From: Gordonia amicalis NBRC 100051 = JCM 11271
GTDB taxonomy: Bacteria; Actinomycetota; Actinomycetes; Mycobacteriales; Mycobacteriaceae
Direction of reading: 5' to 3'
Assembly: GCF_000332995.1 (NCBI RefSeq)
Contig: NZ_BANS01000014.1
Coordinates: 1 to 64,000 of the forward strand
DNA length: 64,000 bases
Below, piece after piece: positions 1 to 8,783 of this stretch; position 1 is the stretch's first letter, and each line of letters starts with the position of its first letter. A program made the translations under genes and the position numbers. A model generated the notes under the pieces. That model had not been told where the DNA came from. It made no database searches and worked only from the letters and a program-made list of their open reading frames with translations.

Positions 1-1526
1 GACTTCGGGATCGCCTCGATGAACTCCACCGCACGAACCTTCTTGTGCGGAGCCACCTTCGACGCCACGAACCCCATCACCTCATCAGCGGTGAGCTGCG
101 CATCCGGCTGCCGCACCACGAACGCCTTGGGGATCTCCTCCCCCGACTCCGCATCGATCACCCCGATCACCGCAACATCGGCGACCCCCTCATGGGTCAA
201 CAACAACGCCTCCAACTCCGCCGGCGGCACCTGATAACCCTTGTACTTGATGAGCTCCTTGAGCCGATCGACGATGTAGACACACCCCGTCGGATCGACC
301 TGCGCCAGATCACCGGTGTGCAAAAACCCCTCGGCATCGATCGTGTCCGCGGTGGCCTGCTCGTTGTTGAGGTAACCGAGCATCACATTCGGGCCCTTCA
401 CCCACAGCTCGCCGGGTTCCGAGAGCCCTTCCTGCGGCAGCGGGAGGTCCTCGCCGGTGGCCGGATCGACGATCTTGTTCACCGTGTTCGGCACCGGCCA
501 GCCGGTCGACGACAACGGCGGATCCTCACGCCCCAGCGTCGCCTGGGTGTCGAACGGGATGGTGTGGGACACCGGGGAGAGCTCGCTCATCCCGTAGCCC
601 TGCAACATGTGCAGATCCAGACGCTTCGCCACCGCCTGACCGAGCTCGTCATCCAACGGGGCCGCCCCCGACATCATCGTGTGCAGCGAGGACAGATCGT
701 AGTTGTCGACGATCGGGTGCTTGGCCAGCGCCACCGCCACCGGCGGCGCGATGTAGGCCATCGTCACCTTGTGGTTCTGGATGTTCTCCAGGAACTCGAC
801 GAGGTCGAAACGCGGCATGATGACCAGCGATCCGCGGGCGGCCAGAGCCGCGTTGAGCAACACCGTCATGCCGTAGATGTGGAAGAACGGCAACACCGCG
901 ATCACCACGTCGTCGGCGGTCATGCCCTGCAGCGGACGCAGCTGGGCGACGTTGGCCACGAGGTTGCGGTGAGACAGTGCAACGCCCTTGGGATTTCCGG
1001 TCGTCCCCGAGCTGTACGGCAGCACCGCGACATGGGTCTTCGGGTCGAAGGAGACATCCGGGGCGGGGAGATTCGCACCCAGCAGATCCACCGCGTTCGG
1101 GTGACCCGAGGCCTCCTGCCCCTCACCGTCGAGGACGATCAGGTTCTCCGCGGGCAGCCCGACCTCGTCGGCGGCCGCCTTGGCCTGTTCGAACATCGGC
1201 GATATCGTGACCAGCATCTTCGCACCCGAATCCCGCAACTGCTTGGCGATCTCGGGCGCGGTGAACAGTGCGTTGATCGTCGTCGCCGTCGCGCCGGCCC
1301 GCAGGATGCCGTGGAACACCGTCGCGAACGCCGGAATATTCGGCGACAGGATGCCCACCACGTCCCCGACCCCGATTCCGCGCGACGCGAGGGCCCCGGC
1401 GGCGGCCTCGATCTGCCCGACGAGCTGACCGTAGGTGGTCGTCGTACCCGACTTCGGGTCCACCAGGGCAATCCGTTCGCGGTCCTCGTCGGCGATCGAC
1501 CCGAACAGGTAGTCGAAGACACTCAC
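1..1526 (-). CDS. 4-coumarate-CoA ligase-like acyl-CoA synthetase (3' end outside window)
   Basis: Adenylate-forming enzyme expected to make an acyl-CoA from a free aromatic or fatty acid, ATP and CoA. Visible motifs: the phosphate-binding loop SSGTTGNPKG near residue 171, GYGMSE, LHTGDLA, and the hinge stretch DRLKELIKYKGYQV. The reading stops at ...EAIPK on the window edge, just before the C-terminal catalytic lysine normally found in a PxSGK context. The only in-frame start is GTG 1526. An ATG at 1569 sits 3 nt behind a strong GGAGGTG ribosome site and would add about 14 residues typical of the family, but it is out of frame by one base (see findings). A TetR-like palindrome lies just upstream. 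The substrate cannot be told from sequence; 4-coumarate ligase and FadD-like fatty acid activation are both possible. Confidence 0.85.
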   Translation of the reverse strand, partial: MSVFDYLFGSIADEDRERIALVDPKSGTTTTYGQLVGQIEAAAGALASRGIGVGDVVGILSPNIPAFATVFHGILRAGATATTINALFTAPEIAKQLRDSGAKMLVTISPMFEQAKAAADEVGLPAENLIVLDGEGQEASGHPNAVDLLGANLPAPDVSFDPKTHVAVLPYSSGTTGNPKGVALSHRNLVANVAQLRPLQGMTADDVVIAVLPFFHIYGMTVLLNAALAARGSLVIMPRFDLVEFLENIQNHKVTMAYIAPPVAVALAKHPIVDNYDLSSLHTMMSGAAPLDDELGQAVAKRLDLHMLQGYGMSELSPVSHTIPFDTQATLGREDPPLSSTGWPVPNTVNKIVDPATGEDLPLPQEGLSEPGELWVKGPNVMLGYLNNEQATADTIDAEGFLHTGDLAQVDPTGCVYIVDRLKELIKYKGYQVPPAELEALLLTHEGVADVAVIGVIDAESGEEIPKAFVVRQPDAQLTADEVMGFVASKVAPHKKVRAVEFIEAIPK

Positions 1527-1602
1527 ATCGGGGATCTCGACGTCGGGGAAAGGACTCGTGAAGCTCATGGCACCTCCAGTGGTGGGTGGGTTTCGCCTGC
1601 GC

Positions 1603-1630
1603 ATCGTATCAACACTCGTTAATACGATGT
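1603..1630. promoter_or_regulatory. Operator-like inverted repeat upstream of the acyl-CoA synthetase
   Basis: Perfect 8-bp arms CATCGTAT and ATACGATG are separated by 12 nt. On the minus strand the arm includes TACGAT, a plausible -10 element for the acyl-CoA synthetase gene. The arm and spacer sizes resemble TetR-family operators. The regulator is not in this window. Confidence 0.5.
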
Positions 1631-1952
1631 GACCTGGACCTCTTTCATCGCCCAGTCTTCCCGAATCACCTCCGCGGCGTCGAGTATTTCGGGACGAGTC
1701 GCGCGGCCGAGAGTTCCGGACGGCACCATGAGAACCACCCGGCCACCACAGCCTCCACAGTCAGGCCGGTGCCGATCTCTCGACATTGCCGCCTGCCCCC
1801 GCCATCACGGCGCCAACTTCGCCCGGAATTCCGCGACTCGTGCACCTCGTGCGACTGGTGTTCACCAGTGGCGCGAGCATCCTTCACGAATGCGAAACAC
1901 CCTGACACAAGCATGGTTTCGCCAACCAATCGGTTGTGGAGAAGCCTGGCCA

Positions 1953-1975
1953 TCGAACGCATGTTCGAGTACATT
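1953..1975 (+). promoter_or_regulatory. LexA/SOS box and -10 element of the DUF222/HNH gene
   Basis: TCGAACGCATGTTCGA at 1953-1968 is a perfect palindrome of the actinobacterial SOS-box form TCGAAC-N4-GTTCGA. It is followed at once by TACATT (1970-1975), a TANNNT -10, and then 6 nt to the ATG at 1982. LexA bound here would cover the promoter. The region 1631-1952 between this site and the divergent gene shows no other gene or motif that I can support. Confidence 0.8.
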
Positions 1976-1981
1976 GGAGTC

Positions 1982-3221
1982 ATGGCGGAGCTCACCACAC
2001 TTCTCGACCAGCTCATCGAGATCACCCCACCCACCGACGACCCCACCGGCCGAACAACTCTCGAACAACTCGACACCTGGCGGTTGATACGCAACGTCGC
2101 CGACCACCAGATCGCAACGCATGCAGAAAAACTCGATGATCTACGCGTTGCAGAAAGGCTGGTTCCACCACCAAGAAGCTGCTGATCGAGATGGGATTCG
2201 CCCCCGCAGTATCAACACGCACCACCCGCATCGCCGACGCGATGGACACATTGGGCAAGGTCGAGGCCTGCGCGGCCGACGGACGTCTCTCCGCCGAGGT
2301 CGTCGACGCCATGGTGCGCGGAATGTCGACCATCAAGAAACGCTCCCCCACACAGCTCTCCGACGGCGACCACGCCATCTACGAGACCGAGCTCCTCACC
2401 CAGGCCCTGTCCGGCGCCACACCCACCGAAATACAGAAACACGCCCAGACCATCGGCAACACCATCGCTGACGATCAGGGCGGCATCCCAGCCAGCGACG
2501 ACCGCACCCTCGACACCCTCTCCCACCACACGACCGATGACAGTCGAGTCGAAATCCATGCCAACGTGACGCAACTCGTGGGCGAGAAGTTCATCGCGAT
2601 GATCGACGAACGCAGCTCCCCCAGCCCGAACCCGACGGGTCGCCCGATCGACGCTCGGCCGCCCAGATCCGCGCGGACGCACTGGAGGTGCTGTTAGATC
2701 AAGCTGCCGCAGGTGCGGCGATGGACACCATCGGCACCCCCAGAACCCAAGTGGCGTTGACCATCCCCGCCGACGGCGGCAACCCAGCATTCCTACCCTG
2801 GACCGGACCGGTCACCCACGCCATCGCCAAACAACTGTCCTGCGACGGGACCCTCACCGAGATCATCATCGACGGCGAGACCGTGCCACTGCAGATGGGC
2901 CGCGAACGACGACTCTTCCCAGCCCACCTACGCAAGGCGATCATCATCCGCGACCAGACCTGCATCAAATGCGGTGCGCCGCCATCCCATACACAGGTCC
3001 ATCACATCCAACACTGGACCGACGACGGTGACACCGACCTCGACAACGGCTGCCTGCTCTGCCAACGCTGCCACACCCAAGTCCACCACAACGGCTGGGA
3101 CATCCTCCTCGGCTACGACCGCCACCCCTGGCTCATCCCACCCGCCGACATCGACCCTCAGCGCCGACCGCTACCCGCCTACAACCGCCGCATCATGCGC
3201 CTAGACGACATCGCCGCCTGA
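1982..3221 (+). pseudogene. DUF222 / HNH endonuclease (13E12-type), two frameshifts
   Basis: Three consecutive reading-frame segments together give one DUF222-HNH protein. The N-terminal segment runs from ATG 1982 (MAELTTLLDQLIEI) to about 2160. The middle segment follows in the next frame to about 2625. The last segment runs in the third frame to TGA 3221. The junctions read naturally if single bases are restored: near 2162, before TTKKLLIEMG, and near 2625, before PDGSPDRRSAAQ. The C-terminus carries the HNH zinc/nuclease module CIKCG, VHHIQHW, DNGCLLCQRCH. DUF222-HNH genes are multicopy mobile-like genes of actinobacteria, and M. tuberculosis copies are known SOS targets, matching the LexA box upstream. 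Either a decayed copy or sequence error; an intact relative lies at 44325-45929. Confidence 0.8.
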
Positions 3222-3242
3222 CAAAACAGACTCACGCGCAGC

Positions 3243-3290
3243 GGGTTTCGATACGGCTCGTCGCAAGCTCCTCACCTACTCAACCAGCAG
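3243..3290. repeat. Intergenic imperfect inverted repeat (REP-like)
   Basis: About 48 bp with outer arms GGTT and AACC and a GAGC/GCTC-rich interior lies between the 3' ends of two genes. It resembles short intergenic palindromic repeats common in actinobacterial genomes. I see only one copy in this window, so its repeat nature is an inference. The rest of 3222-3378 holds nothing recognisable. Confidence 0.35.
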
Positions 3291-3378
3291 AGGCACCCGG
3301 CCACCAGCCGGGACCGCATCCGTTCCTTGACAACTCCACAGTGGAAATCCGGTTACCCGAGGTGGCCAGGAGGATTCC

Positions 3379-3987
3379 TCAGGCGCCGGAATCCTCCTGG
3401 TCGCTGGAGGTCTGAGCCCCCTCGACCACGGATTCGCCTGGGACATAACGCCCTTCGAGCGGAGCGCCGGCCTCGGGTAGCGCGTCCTTGTCGATGAGGT
3501 GCTCGAAAGCCAGGAGGTTGCGCAGGGATTCGCCACGCGAGACGCGCCACGCCCATTCGCGCTGGATCGAGGTGAGGAACCCGAGTTCGAGCAGGGTGTT
3601 GAAGTCACCGTCGGCCGCCTCGAGGACCTGCCCGAGGACGCGGTCGAGTTCATCCGAGCCGAGCGCGTCGGCCGAGATCCGGCCGACCAGGTAGATGTCC
3701 CCGGTGTTGTCGATGGTGTAGGCGACGCCGTACAGCCGACGGTTGCGCTTGAGGAGGTATCTGTAGACGCCGGTGTGGTTCTCGTCCGGCCGGCGACACA
3801 CGAAGGCCTCGACCCTGACCCCGTGCTCACTGGCGGTGAGCAGCACCGTCGTCTTGAGTTTCTGCTCACCCGGCAGTTCCAGGATGACGTGGTCGACGTC
3901 GGCGCCACCGCCGCTCTTCCGCGAGTAGGCGATCTCGTTCTCGGTCAGTGTCTTTTCGAGCAGGTCGACGACCTCGGTGCGACTCAC
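3379..3987 (-). CDS. YbjN domain-containing protein
   Basis: A 202-residue protein that aligns by eye with the YbjN/T3SS-chaperone-like fold family, including the conserved run VYRYLLKRNRRLYGVAYTIDNTGDIYLVGRI around residues 72-103. It has no signal peptide or membrane segment, so it is probably cytosolic. It begins 40 nt after mshA on the same strand; M. tuberculosis has the same pair (Rv0486-Rv0487). The molecular role of actinobacterial YbjN proteins is unclear. Linkage to mycothiol synthesis is suggested only by the operon. Confidence 0.8.
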   Translation of the reverse strand: MSRTEVVDLLEKTLTENEIAYSRKSGGGADVDHVILELPGEQKLKTTVLLTASEHGVRVEAFVCRRPDENHTGVYRYLLKRNRRLYGVAYTIDNTGDIYLVGRISADALGSDELDRVLGQVLEAADGDFNTLLELGFLTSIQREWAWRVSRGESLRNLLAFEHLIDKDALPEAGAPLEGRYVPGESVVEGAQTSSDQEDSGA

Positions 3988-4027
3988 GACATCCTCTCAG
4001 CTGGGGAACGGGGTTCGGCGAGACCGT

Positions 4028-5395
4028 TCAGACGGTCACCCGGTTACGCCGCCGACGCCAGCGCCGGCGTACTCGTGCGGGCCCACCCGGGCCTTGCGCC
4101 GCCGCCTGTTCGGCCTCTGCGTGGGCGGCATCCGACTGGGCGGCGAAGGAGTGCATTGCGTGGCGGTAGCTCTCGATCAGCTGGTCAACCGTGTGCTCCC
4201 AGGAGAACCTCTCGGCGTGCCGACGGGCGTTGCGGCCGAGTTCAGCCAGCCGATCGGGTTGCGCGAGAAGCTTTTCCAGCGCATTCGTCCAGTCACCGAC
4301 CGCGTGACCGTTGACCAGCACGCCGGTGCGGCCGTCGTCGACGGCGACGCCAAGACCTCCCACGTTGGCGGCGATGACCGGCGTCCCACAGGCCTGCGCC
4401 TCGATGGCCACGAGCCCGAAACTCTCGGAATGGCTCGGCACCGCGACCACATCTGACGCGCGGTACACCTGGACCAAGCGGTCCGACGGCTGCGGCGGGA
4501 GGAAGGTGACGGACTCGGAGATCCCGAGTTCGGCGACCTGATCCATCAGCGCGGTCGGCCGCTGAAGCCCGGAACCCGAAGGCCCGCCGACGATCAGGAG
4601 CCGCAGCTGTCGCCCGGACGCGGACGCATCCTTGATCAGGGGCGCGATCGCCGAGACCAGGAGGTCGGGCGCCTTGAGCGGCTGGATTCGTCCCACGAAT
4701 GTCACGATCGTCTCGTCGGGGTCGAGGCCGAGGATCGATCTGGCTTCCGCCGACGATCCGGGGGTATAGCACTCGAGGTCGGCGCCCGGCGTCACCACGT
4801 CGATGCGGTCGGCGTCGGCGTCGTACATCGAGAGAAGTTCCACCGCTTCGGTTTCGGTGTTCGCGACCAGCCGATCGGCCTCGCCGACCACCTGCTGCTC
4901 GCCGATGACCCGCAGCTGCGGTTCGGCGGTGTCGCCCTCGGCCAGTGCGGCGTTCTTCACGGCGGCCAGGGTGTGGGCGGTGTGCACCAGCGGCACACCC
5001 CATCGGTCGCGCGCGAGCCAGCCGACCTGTCCCGACAGCCAGTAATGCGAGTGGATCACGTCGTAGTGGCCGGGCGCCTGCGCCGCCTCGGCCCGCAACA
5101 CCCCCGTGGTGAAGGCACACAACTGAGCGGGGAGGTCGCGTTTGTCGAGGCCCTCGAACGGTCCGGCGACCACGTTACGGACGGTCACGCCCGGAGCGGC
5201 CGCGACCGAGTGCGCATCGGACGACGACGTCGCCCGGGTGAAGATCTCGACCTCGATACCGCGCCGCGCCAGCCGGATCGCGGTCTGCCACACGTAGACG
5301 TTCATCCCACCCGCGTCACCGGTGCCCGGCTGCGCCAACGGCGAGGTGTGCACGGAGATCAGCGCGACACGCCGCGGCAACGGGCTGGAGGTCAT
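4028..5395 (-). CDS. mshA: D-inositol-3-phosphate glycosyltransferase MshA
   Basis: First committed step of mycothiol synthesis: transfer of GlcNAc from UDP-GlcNAc to 1L-myo-inositol 1-phosphate. GT-B fold of family GT4. The N-terminal loop [12 protein letters not shown] (residues ~24-35) and the donor-site region [20 protein letters not shown] are both intact. Length is 455 aa from ATG 5395, normal for MshA, plus an Arg-rich C-terminal tail. The start was chosen because GGAGG precedes it; an in-frame upstream start at 5449 lacks this. A -10-like TAAGGT also lies 7 nt before the ATG. Confidence 0.95.
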   Translation of the reverse strand: MTSSPLPRRVALISVHTSPLAQPGTGDAGGMNVYVWQTAIRLARRGIEVEIFTRATSSSDAHSVAAAPGVTVRNVVAGPFEGLDKRDLPAQLCAFTTGVLRAEAAQAPGHYDVIHSHYWLSGQVGWLARDRWGVPLVHTAHTLAAVKNAALAEGDTAEPQLRVIGEQQVVGEADRLVANTETEAVELLSMYDADADRIDVVTPGADLECYTPGSSAEARSILGLDPDETIVTFVGRIQPLKAPDLLVSAIAPLIKDASASGRQLRLLIVGGPSGSGLQRPTALMDQVAELGISESVTFLPPQPSDRLVQVYRASDVVAVPSHSESFGLVAIEAQACGTPVIAANVGGLGVAVDDGRTGVLVNGHAVGDWTNALEKLLAQPDRLAELGRNARRHAERFSWEHTVDQLIESYRHAMHSFAAQSDAAHAEAEQAAAQGPGGPARVRRRWRRRRNRVTV

Positions 5396-5500
5396 GGCCT
5401 CCACCTTAGAGAAATGGCGTCGACGGTGACGCGCGCCCTCCGCTTCCACCAGCGCTCACCCGAGCAGTCCCGCGGCTTCGCGTCCGGCCCGACGATCCCC

Positions 5501-5526
5501 TACACTGTTTTCGGTAACGATTGTCA
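5501..5526 (+). promoter_or_regulatory. Promoter and candidate metal-sensor operator of the ABC importer
   Basis: A -10-like TACACT at 5501-5506 is followed by TAACGATTGTCA (5515-5526), an imperfect palindrome with 8 of 12 matching positions. The A/T-rich ATT-centred form resembles Zur/Fur-family sites. It lies between the -10 and the start codon, where a repressor would block transcription. The match is weak, so this is a candidate only. Confidence 0.4.
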
Positions 5527-5544
5527 TTTGCGAAAAAGGGTGTC

Positions 5545-6489
5545 ATGAGGAAATCGCTTCTGGCCGCGGCCGGAGTTCTGTCCGCCGCCGCGCTGGTGCT
5601 CACCGGTTGCTCGAGCGACTCCGGGAACGGAGACGGCACCCCGACCGTGGTGACGTCGACCAACGTCTGGGGCTCGGTCGCCTCCGCGGTCGCCGGCGAC
5701 AAGGCCACCGTCACCGCCCTGTACACCAGCACCGATGGCGATCCCCATGAGTTCGAGCCGTCCGCCGCCGACACCGCGACGGTCGCCGACGCCGACATCC
5801 TCGTGATGAACGGCGGTCACTACGACGCCTACATGGAGCAGGCCGCGAAGTCCTCGGACGCGACCGTCGTCGATGCATTCGAACTCGCCGGCAGCGACGA
5901 GCACGATGCCGGCGACCACACCGACCATGGCGACGCAGGTCACGACCACGGCACCGAGAACGAGCACGTCTTCTACGACCTGCCGGTGGTCGCGGAGGTC
6001 GCCGGCAAGATCGCCGATGCGCTGTCCGAGCAGGACCCGGAGAACGCCGGGACCTACCGTGCGAACGCCGAGACCTTCACCTCCGGCATCGACGGTCTGC
6101 GGACCGAGCTCGCCGGCATCCGCAAGGCGCACGACGGCACGAAGGTCGCCCAGACGGAGCCGCTCGCGGGTTACCTGCTCACCGAGGCCGGCCTGGTCGA
6201 CGCGGCTCCCGCCGGGTTCACCCAGGCCGTCGAGGAGGGTCAGTCGCCGTCCGCCGCGGACCGCGCCGCCATGCAGGATCTCCTCGCATCCCGCGGCGTC
6301 GCCGTCCTGATCTACAACGTCCAGGCCATCGACCCGGTGACCCAGGCGATGCTCGACGTCGCGAAATCCTCGAAGGTGCCGGTTGTCGAGTTCACCGAGA
6401 CCCTCCCGGACGGCGTCACCGACTACCTCGCCTGGCAGCGCGCACAGATCGACGCGCTCGCGGCAGCCCTCGACACCGAGAAGAGGTGA
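5545..6489 (+). CDS. Zinc/manganese ABC transporter substrate-binding lipoprotein
   Basis: Periplasmic-side metal-binding lipoprotein of the ZnuA/cluster A-I family, 314 aa from ATG 5545, which has AAGGG just upstream. The signal peptide ends in the lipobox LTGC. The central His/Asp-rich loop (HDAGDHTDHGDAGHDHG, ~residues 118-134) favours zinc. Likely metal ligands include the His in GDPHEFEP and the His in ENEHVFYD. First gene of a three-gene operon: it ends 5 nt before the ATPase start. Zinc is inferred from the His-rich loop; manganese cannot be excluded. Confidence 0.9.
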   Translation: MRKSLLAAAGVLSAAALVLTGCSSDSGNGDGTPTVVTSTNVWGSVASAVAGDKATVTALYTSTDGDPHEFEPSAADTATVADADILVMNGGHYDAYMEQAAKSSDATVVDAFELAGSDEHDAGDHTDHGDAGHDHGTENEHVFYDLPVVAEVAGKIADALSEQDPENAGTYRANAETFTSGIDGLRTELAGIRKAHDGTKVAQTEPLAGYLLTEAGLVDAAPAGFTQAVEEGQSPSAADRAAMQDLLASRGVAVLIYNVQAIDPVTQAMLDVAKSSKVPVVEFTETLPDGVTDYLAWQRAQIDALAAALDTEKR

Positions 6490-6494
6490 CCGCG

Positions 6495-7298
6495 ATGACG
6501 GTGGGCACCGACCCGGTGGTGACGTTCTCGGGTGCGCGACTCGGCTTCGGCGACCGCGTGCTCTGGGACGACCTCGACCTGACGATCCGCCCGGGTGAGT
6601 TCGTCGCCGTGCTCGGTCCCAACGGCTCCGGCAAGACGTCCCTACTTCGTGTCCTGCTGCGTCAGTACCCTCTCGACAGCGGCGCCGTCGCGACCACCGG
6701 CGCGATCGGCTACATCCCGCAGCAACACGCCGATGACGCCGACCCCATGGCGATCCGCGGCCGGGACCTGGTCGGTTTCGGCGTCGACGGCAGCCGGTGG
6801 GGTCTCGGCCTGCGCGGCCGGTCGCGCAGGCGCGAACTCGTCGACCGGGCGCTCGCCGCGGTGGATTCGCTCCCCTACGCCGACGCACCGCTCGGCGTCC
6901 TCTCCGGCGGCGAACAGCAGCGACTGCGCGTGGCCCAGGCCGTCGTCAGCGATCCCGCCCTCCTCTTGTGCGACGAGCCGCTGGCGAGCCTGGATCCCAC
7001 CAATCAGCAGGTCGTGGTCGACCTCATCGACCAGCGTCGACGTCAGGCCGGGACCGCGGTCGTGTTCGTCACGCATGAGATCAACCCGATCCTCCCCTAC
7101 GTCGATCGTGTGCTCTACCTGGTCGGCGGGCGGTTCCGCATCGGCACCCCCGACGAGGTGATGACCACCGAGACGCTCAGCGAGCTGTACGGCAGCGACG
7201 TCGAGGTGCTCCGGGTCAATGGTCGACTCATCGTGATCGGCGGCGAGGACGCACACCACTGCGTCGACATCGCCGACGCCGGAAGCCAGTCCGCATGA
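6495..7298 (+). CDS. Metal ABC transporter ATP-binding protein
   Basis: ATPase subunit of the importer, 267 aa. Walker A GPNGSGKTS near residue 38, Q-loop IPQQHADD, signature LSGGEQQRL, Walker B LLLCDEPLASLD and switch His in FVTHE are all present. ATG 6495 is preceded by GAAGAGG at 8 nt spacing; a GTG at 6486 overlapping the previous stop is the alternative start. The 3' end overlaps the permease start by 4 nt (ATGA), indicating translational coupling. Confidence 0.92.
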   Translation: MTVGTDPVVTFSGARLGFGDRVLWDDLDLTIRPGEFVAVLGPNGSGKTSLLRVLLRQYPLDSGAVATTGAIGYIPQQHADDADPMAIRGRDLVGFGVDGSRWGLGLRGRSRRRELVDRALAAVDSLPYADAPLGVLSGGEQQRLRVAQAVVSDPALLLCDEPLASLDPTNQQVVVDLIDQRRRQAGTAVVFVTHEINPILPYVDRVLYLVGGRFRIGTPDEVMTTETLSELYGSDVEVLRVNGRLIVIGGEDAHHCVDIADAGSQSA

Positions 7299-8164
7299 GC
7301 GTGACCTCGCTGGCCGTCGAACGTCGGTTCAGCGACCTCTGGGACTTCTCCGAAACCGTGAACCTGCTCGGCTACGACTTCATGCAGCAGGCGCTGCTCG
7401 CGATGATGTTGCTCGGACTGCTCGGCGGGCTGCTGGGACCGCTGATCGTGGCGCGGCAGATGTCGTTCGCGGTCCACGGCTGCAGCGAGTTGTCCGTGAC
7501 GGGTGCGGCGGCCGCTCTGCTGATCGGCTTCAGTGTCAATCTCGGTGGTGTCATCGGTGCGGTGATCGCGGCCGCGGTATTCGGGTTCCTCGGCAACAAG
7601 GCCCGCGAACGCGACTCCGTGATCGGTGTCGTGATGGCGTTCGGCCTCGGAATCGGTGTCCTGTTCCTCGCCCTCTACGGCCGCATCGGTACCGGTTTCG
7701 CGCTGCTGACCGGACAGGTCGTCAGCGTCGGGATCGACGGTCTCGTGGCGATCGCGATCACCACCGCCGTGGTCGTCGCGGTGCTGGCGGTGATCTATCG
7801 ACCGCTCCTGTTCGCATCCACCGATCCGCGGGTCGCGCAGGCGCATGGCGTGCCCGTCCGGACGCTGTCCGTCGTCTTCGCGGTCATCATGGGACTCGCG
7901 GCGGCCCAGGGTGTCCAGATCATCGGCGCGCTGCTGGTGATGTCGCTGCTGATCACCCCGGGTGCGGCGGCGGCGCGGGTGACCGCGAATCCGGCTCGGG
8001 CTCTGGTGCTGTCGGTCGTCTTCGCCGAGATCGCCGCGGTCGGCGGGTTGCTGATGTCACTCGCGCCGAAACTCCCGGTCTCGGTGTTCGTCACGATCAT
8101 CTCGTTCGTGATCTACGTCGTGTGCCGCTTCATCGGCTCACGCCGCGTGCACGCCACGCGCTAG
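7295..8164 (+). CDS. Metal ABC transporter permease (ZnuB/cluster A-I family)
   Basis: Polytopic membrane subunit, 289 aa, with about eight hydrophobic segments. Family-typical stretches include MLLGLLGGLLGPLIVARQMS near the N-terminus and ALLVMSLLITPGAAAAR near residue 210. It completes the importer with the two upstream genes. Its stop codon lies in the first unit of a 16-bp tandem triplication shared with the convergent lipoprotein gene. Confidence 0.92.
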   Translation: MSVTSLAVERRFSDLWDFSETVNLLGYDFMQQALLAMMLLGLLGGLLGPLIVARQMSFAVHGCSELSVTGAAAALLIGFSVNLGGVIGAVIAAAVFGFLGNKARERDSVIGVVMAFGLGIGVLFLALYGRIGTGFALLTGQVVSVGIDGLVAIAITTAVVVAVLAVIYRPLLFASTDPRVAQAHGVPVRTLSVVFAVIMGLAAAQGVQIIGALLVMSLLITPGAAAARVTANPARALVLSVVFAEIAAVGGLLMSLAPKLPVSVFVTIISFVIYVVCRFIGSRRVHATR

Positions 8165-8209
8165 TACTCCTGGGCGCTAGTACTCCTGGGCGTCAGTACT
8201 CCTCGGCGA
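8162..8209. repeat. Tandem triplication of a 16-bp unit at a gene junction
   Basis: Unit TAGTACTCCTGGGCGC occurs at 8162, again at 8178 with one change, and at 8194 with three changes. The first copy supplies the TAG of the permease gene. The third encodes the end (EEY) of the convergent lipoprotein, whose stop falls at the second/third unit border. It looks like slippage at the junction of two convergent genes. Confidence 0.85.
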
Positions 8210-8735
8210 ACCCCGGATTGCAGCGGGCGCCGATCATGTCCTCTTCGGTGACGACGGGGCGTCCCGGTTCGAGGTTCCAGCTCGGTTTCTCGGGTTCGAC
8301 GATCCGCGCGAAGCGCCAGTGGCACTCGAACTGCGCCTGCATGCCGGGGGTGTCGGCGCCGGCGTCGAGTCCGACGACCTCCCGCCACGCCGCGGCCATG
8401 GCCGTGGGGTCCTGCGTGTACCGCCCGGAAGTGGTCGGGAACACCGAGAGGCTGGGACCGACCTCGGTGTCGGTCCATTCGACGCGTTCGATGAAGGGTG
8501 CCCGGTAGACCACCGTCGGAGTGGTCGGCGAGTCGCTCGCCCCGTGGGTCGTCGTGGCCGCCCCCGCCGTGACACCGCTGGGCGTGACACTGCCCGGCGT
8601 CGTACTGCTCGGGGTGGCGCTGATCGGGGCACCGGTACCGGCGGGTTCGGTCGAACCACATCCGCCGAGGACGATCGCGACGCCGACACCACCGGCGCAG
8701 GCAGAAGCGAAGATCCGCGCCCTCGTTTGTGCCAT
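8193..8735 (-). CDS. Lipoprotein with DUF2599-like domain
   Basis: A 180-residue secreted lipoprotein with signal peptide and lipobox VLGGC, then a Ser/Thr/Pro-rich linker (~residues 25-65), then a compact domain. Conserved-looking features of that domain are VEWTDTEVGPSLSVFPT, a Cys in QFECHW, PSWNLEPGRP and a Cys in GARCNPG, suggesting one disulfide. ATG 8735 has AGGAG upstream, preferred over ATG 8750. I recall this pattern as DUF2599, without a known function. It diverges from the GH5-like gene with about 48 bp between starts. Confidence 0.65.
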   Translation of the reverse strand: MAQTRARIFASACAGGVGVAIVLGGCGSTEPAGTGAPISATPSSTTPGSVTPSGVTAGAATTTHGASDSPTTPTVVYRAPFIERVEWTDTEVGPSLSVFPTTSGRYTQDPTAMAAAWREVVGLDAGADTPGMQAQFECHWRFARIVEPEKPSWNLEPGRPVVTEEDMIGARCNPGFAEEY

Positions 8736-8783
8736 CGACGTACTCCTCATGACGCCACCCTAGGCGACGAGTAGCCTGCAGCT

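Noticed and set aside
1631-1952. Possible small genes in the divergent region after the acyl-CoA synthetase
   Set aside because: Several short frames exist on both strands, but none has a ribosome site, -10 spacing or recognisable protein features.
2022-2790. Minus-strand frames of 118 and 192 codons across the DUF222 gene
   Set aside because: They are Val/Gly-rich complements of the broken HNH gene with no independent support.
8161-8661. Alternative minus-strand frame ending at 8161
   Set aside because: Arises from the tandem repeat adding an out-of-frame stop; it lacks the lipoprotein signal and conserved Cys-containing domain of the chosen frame.
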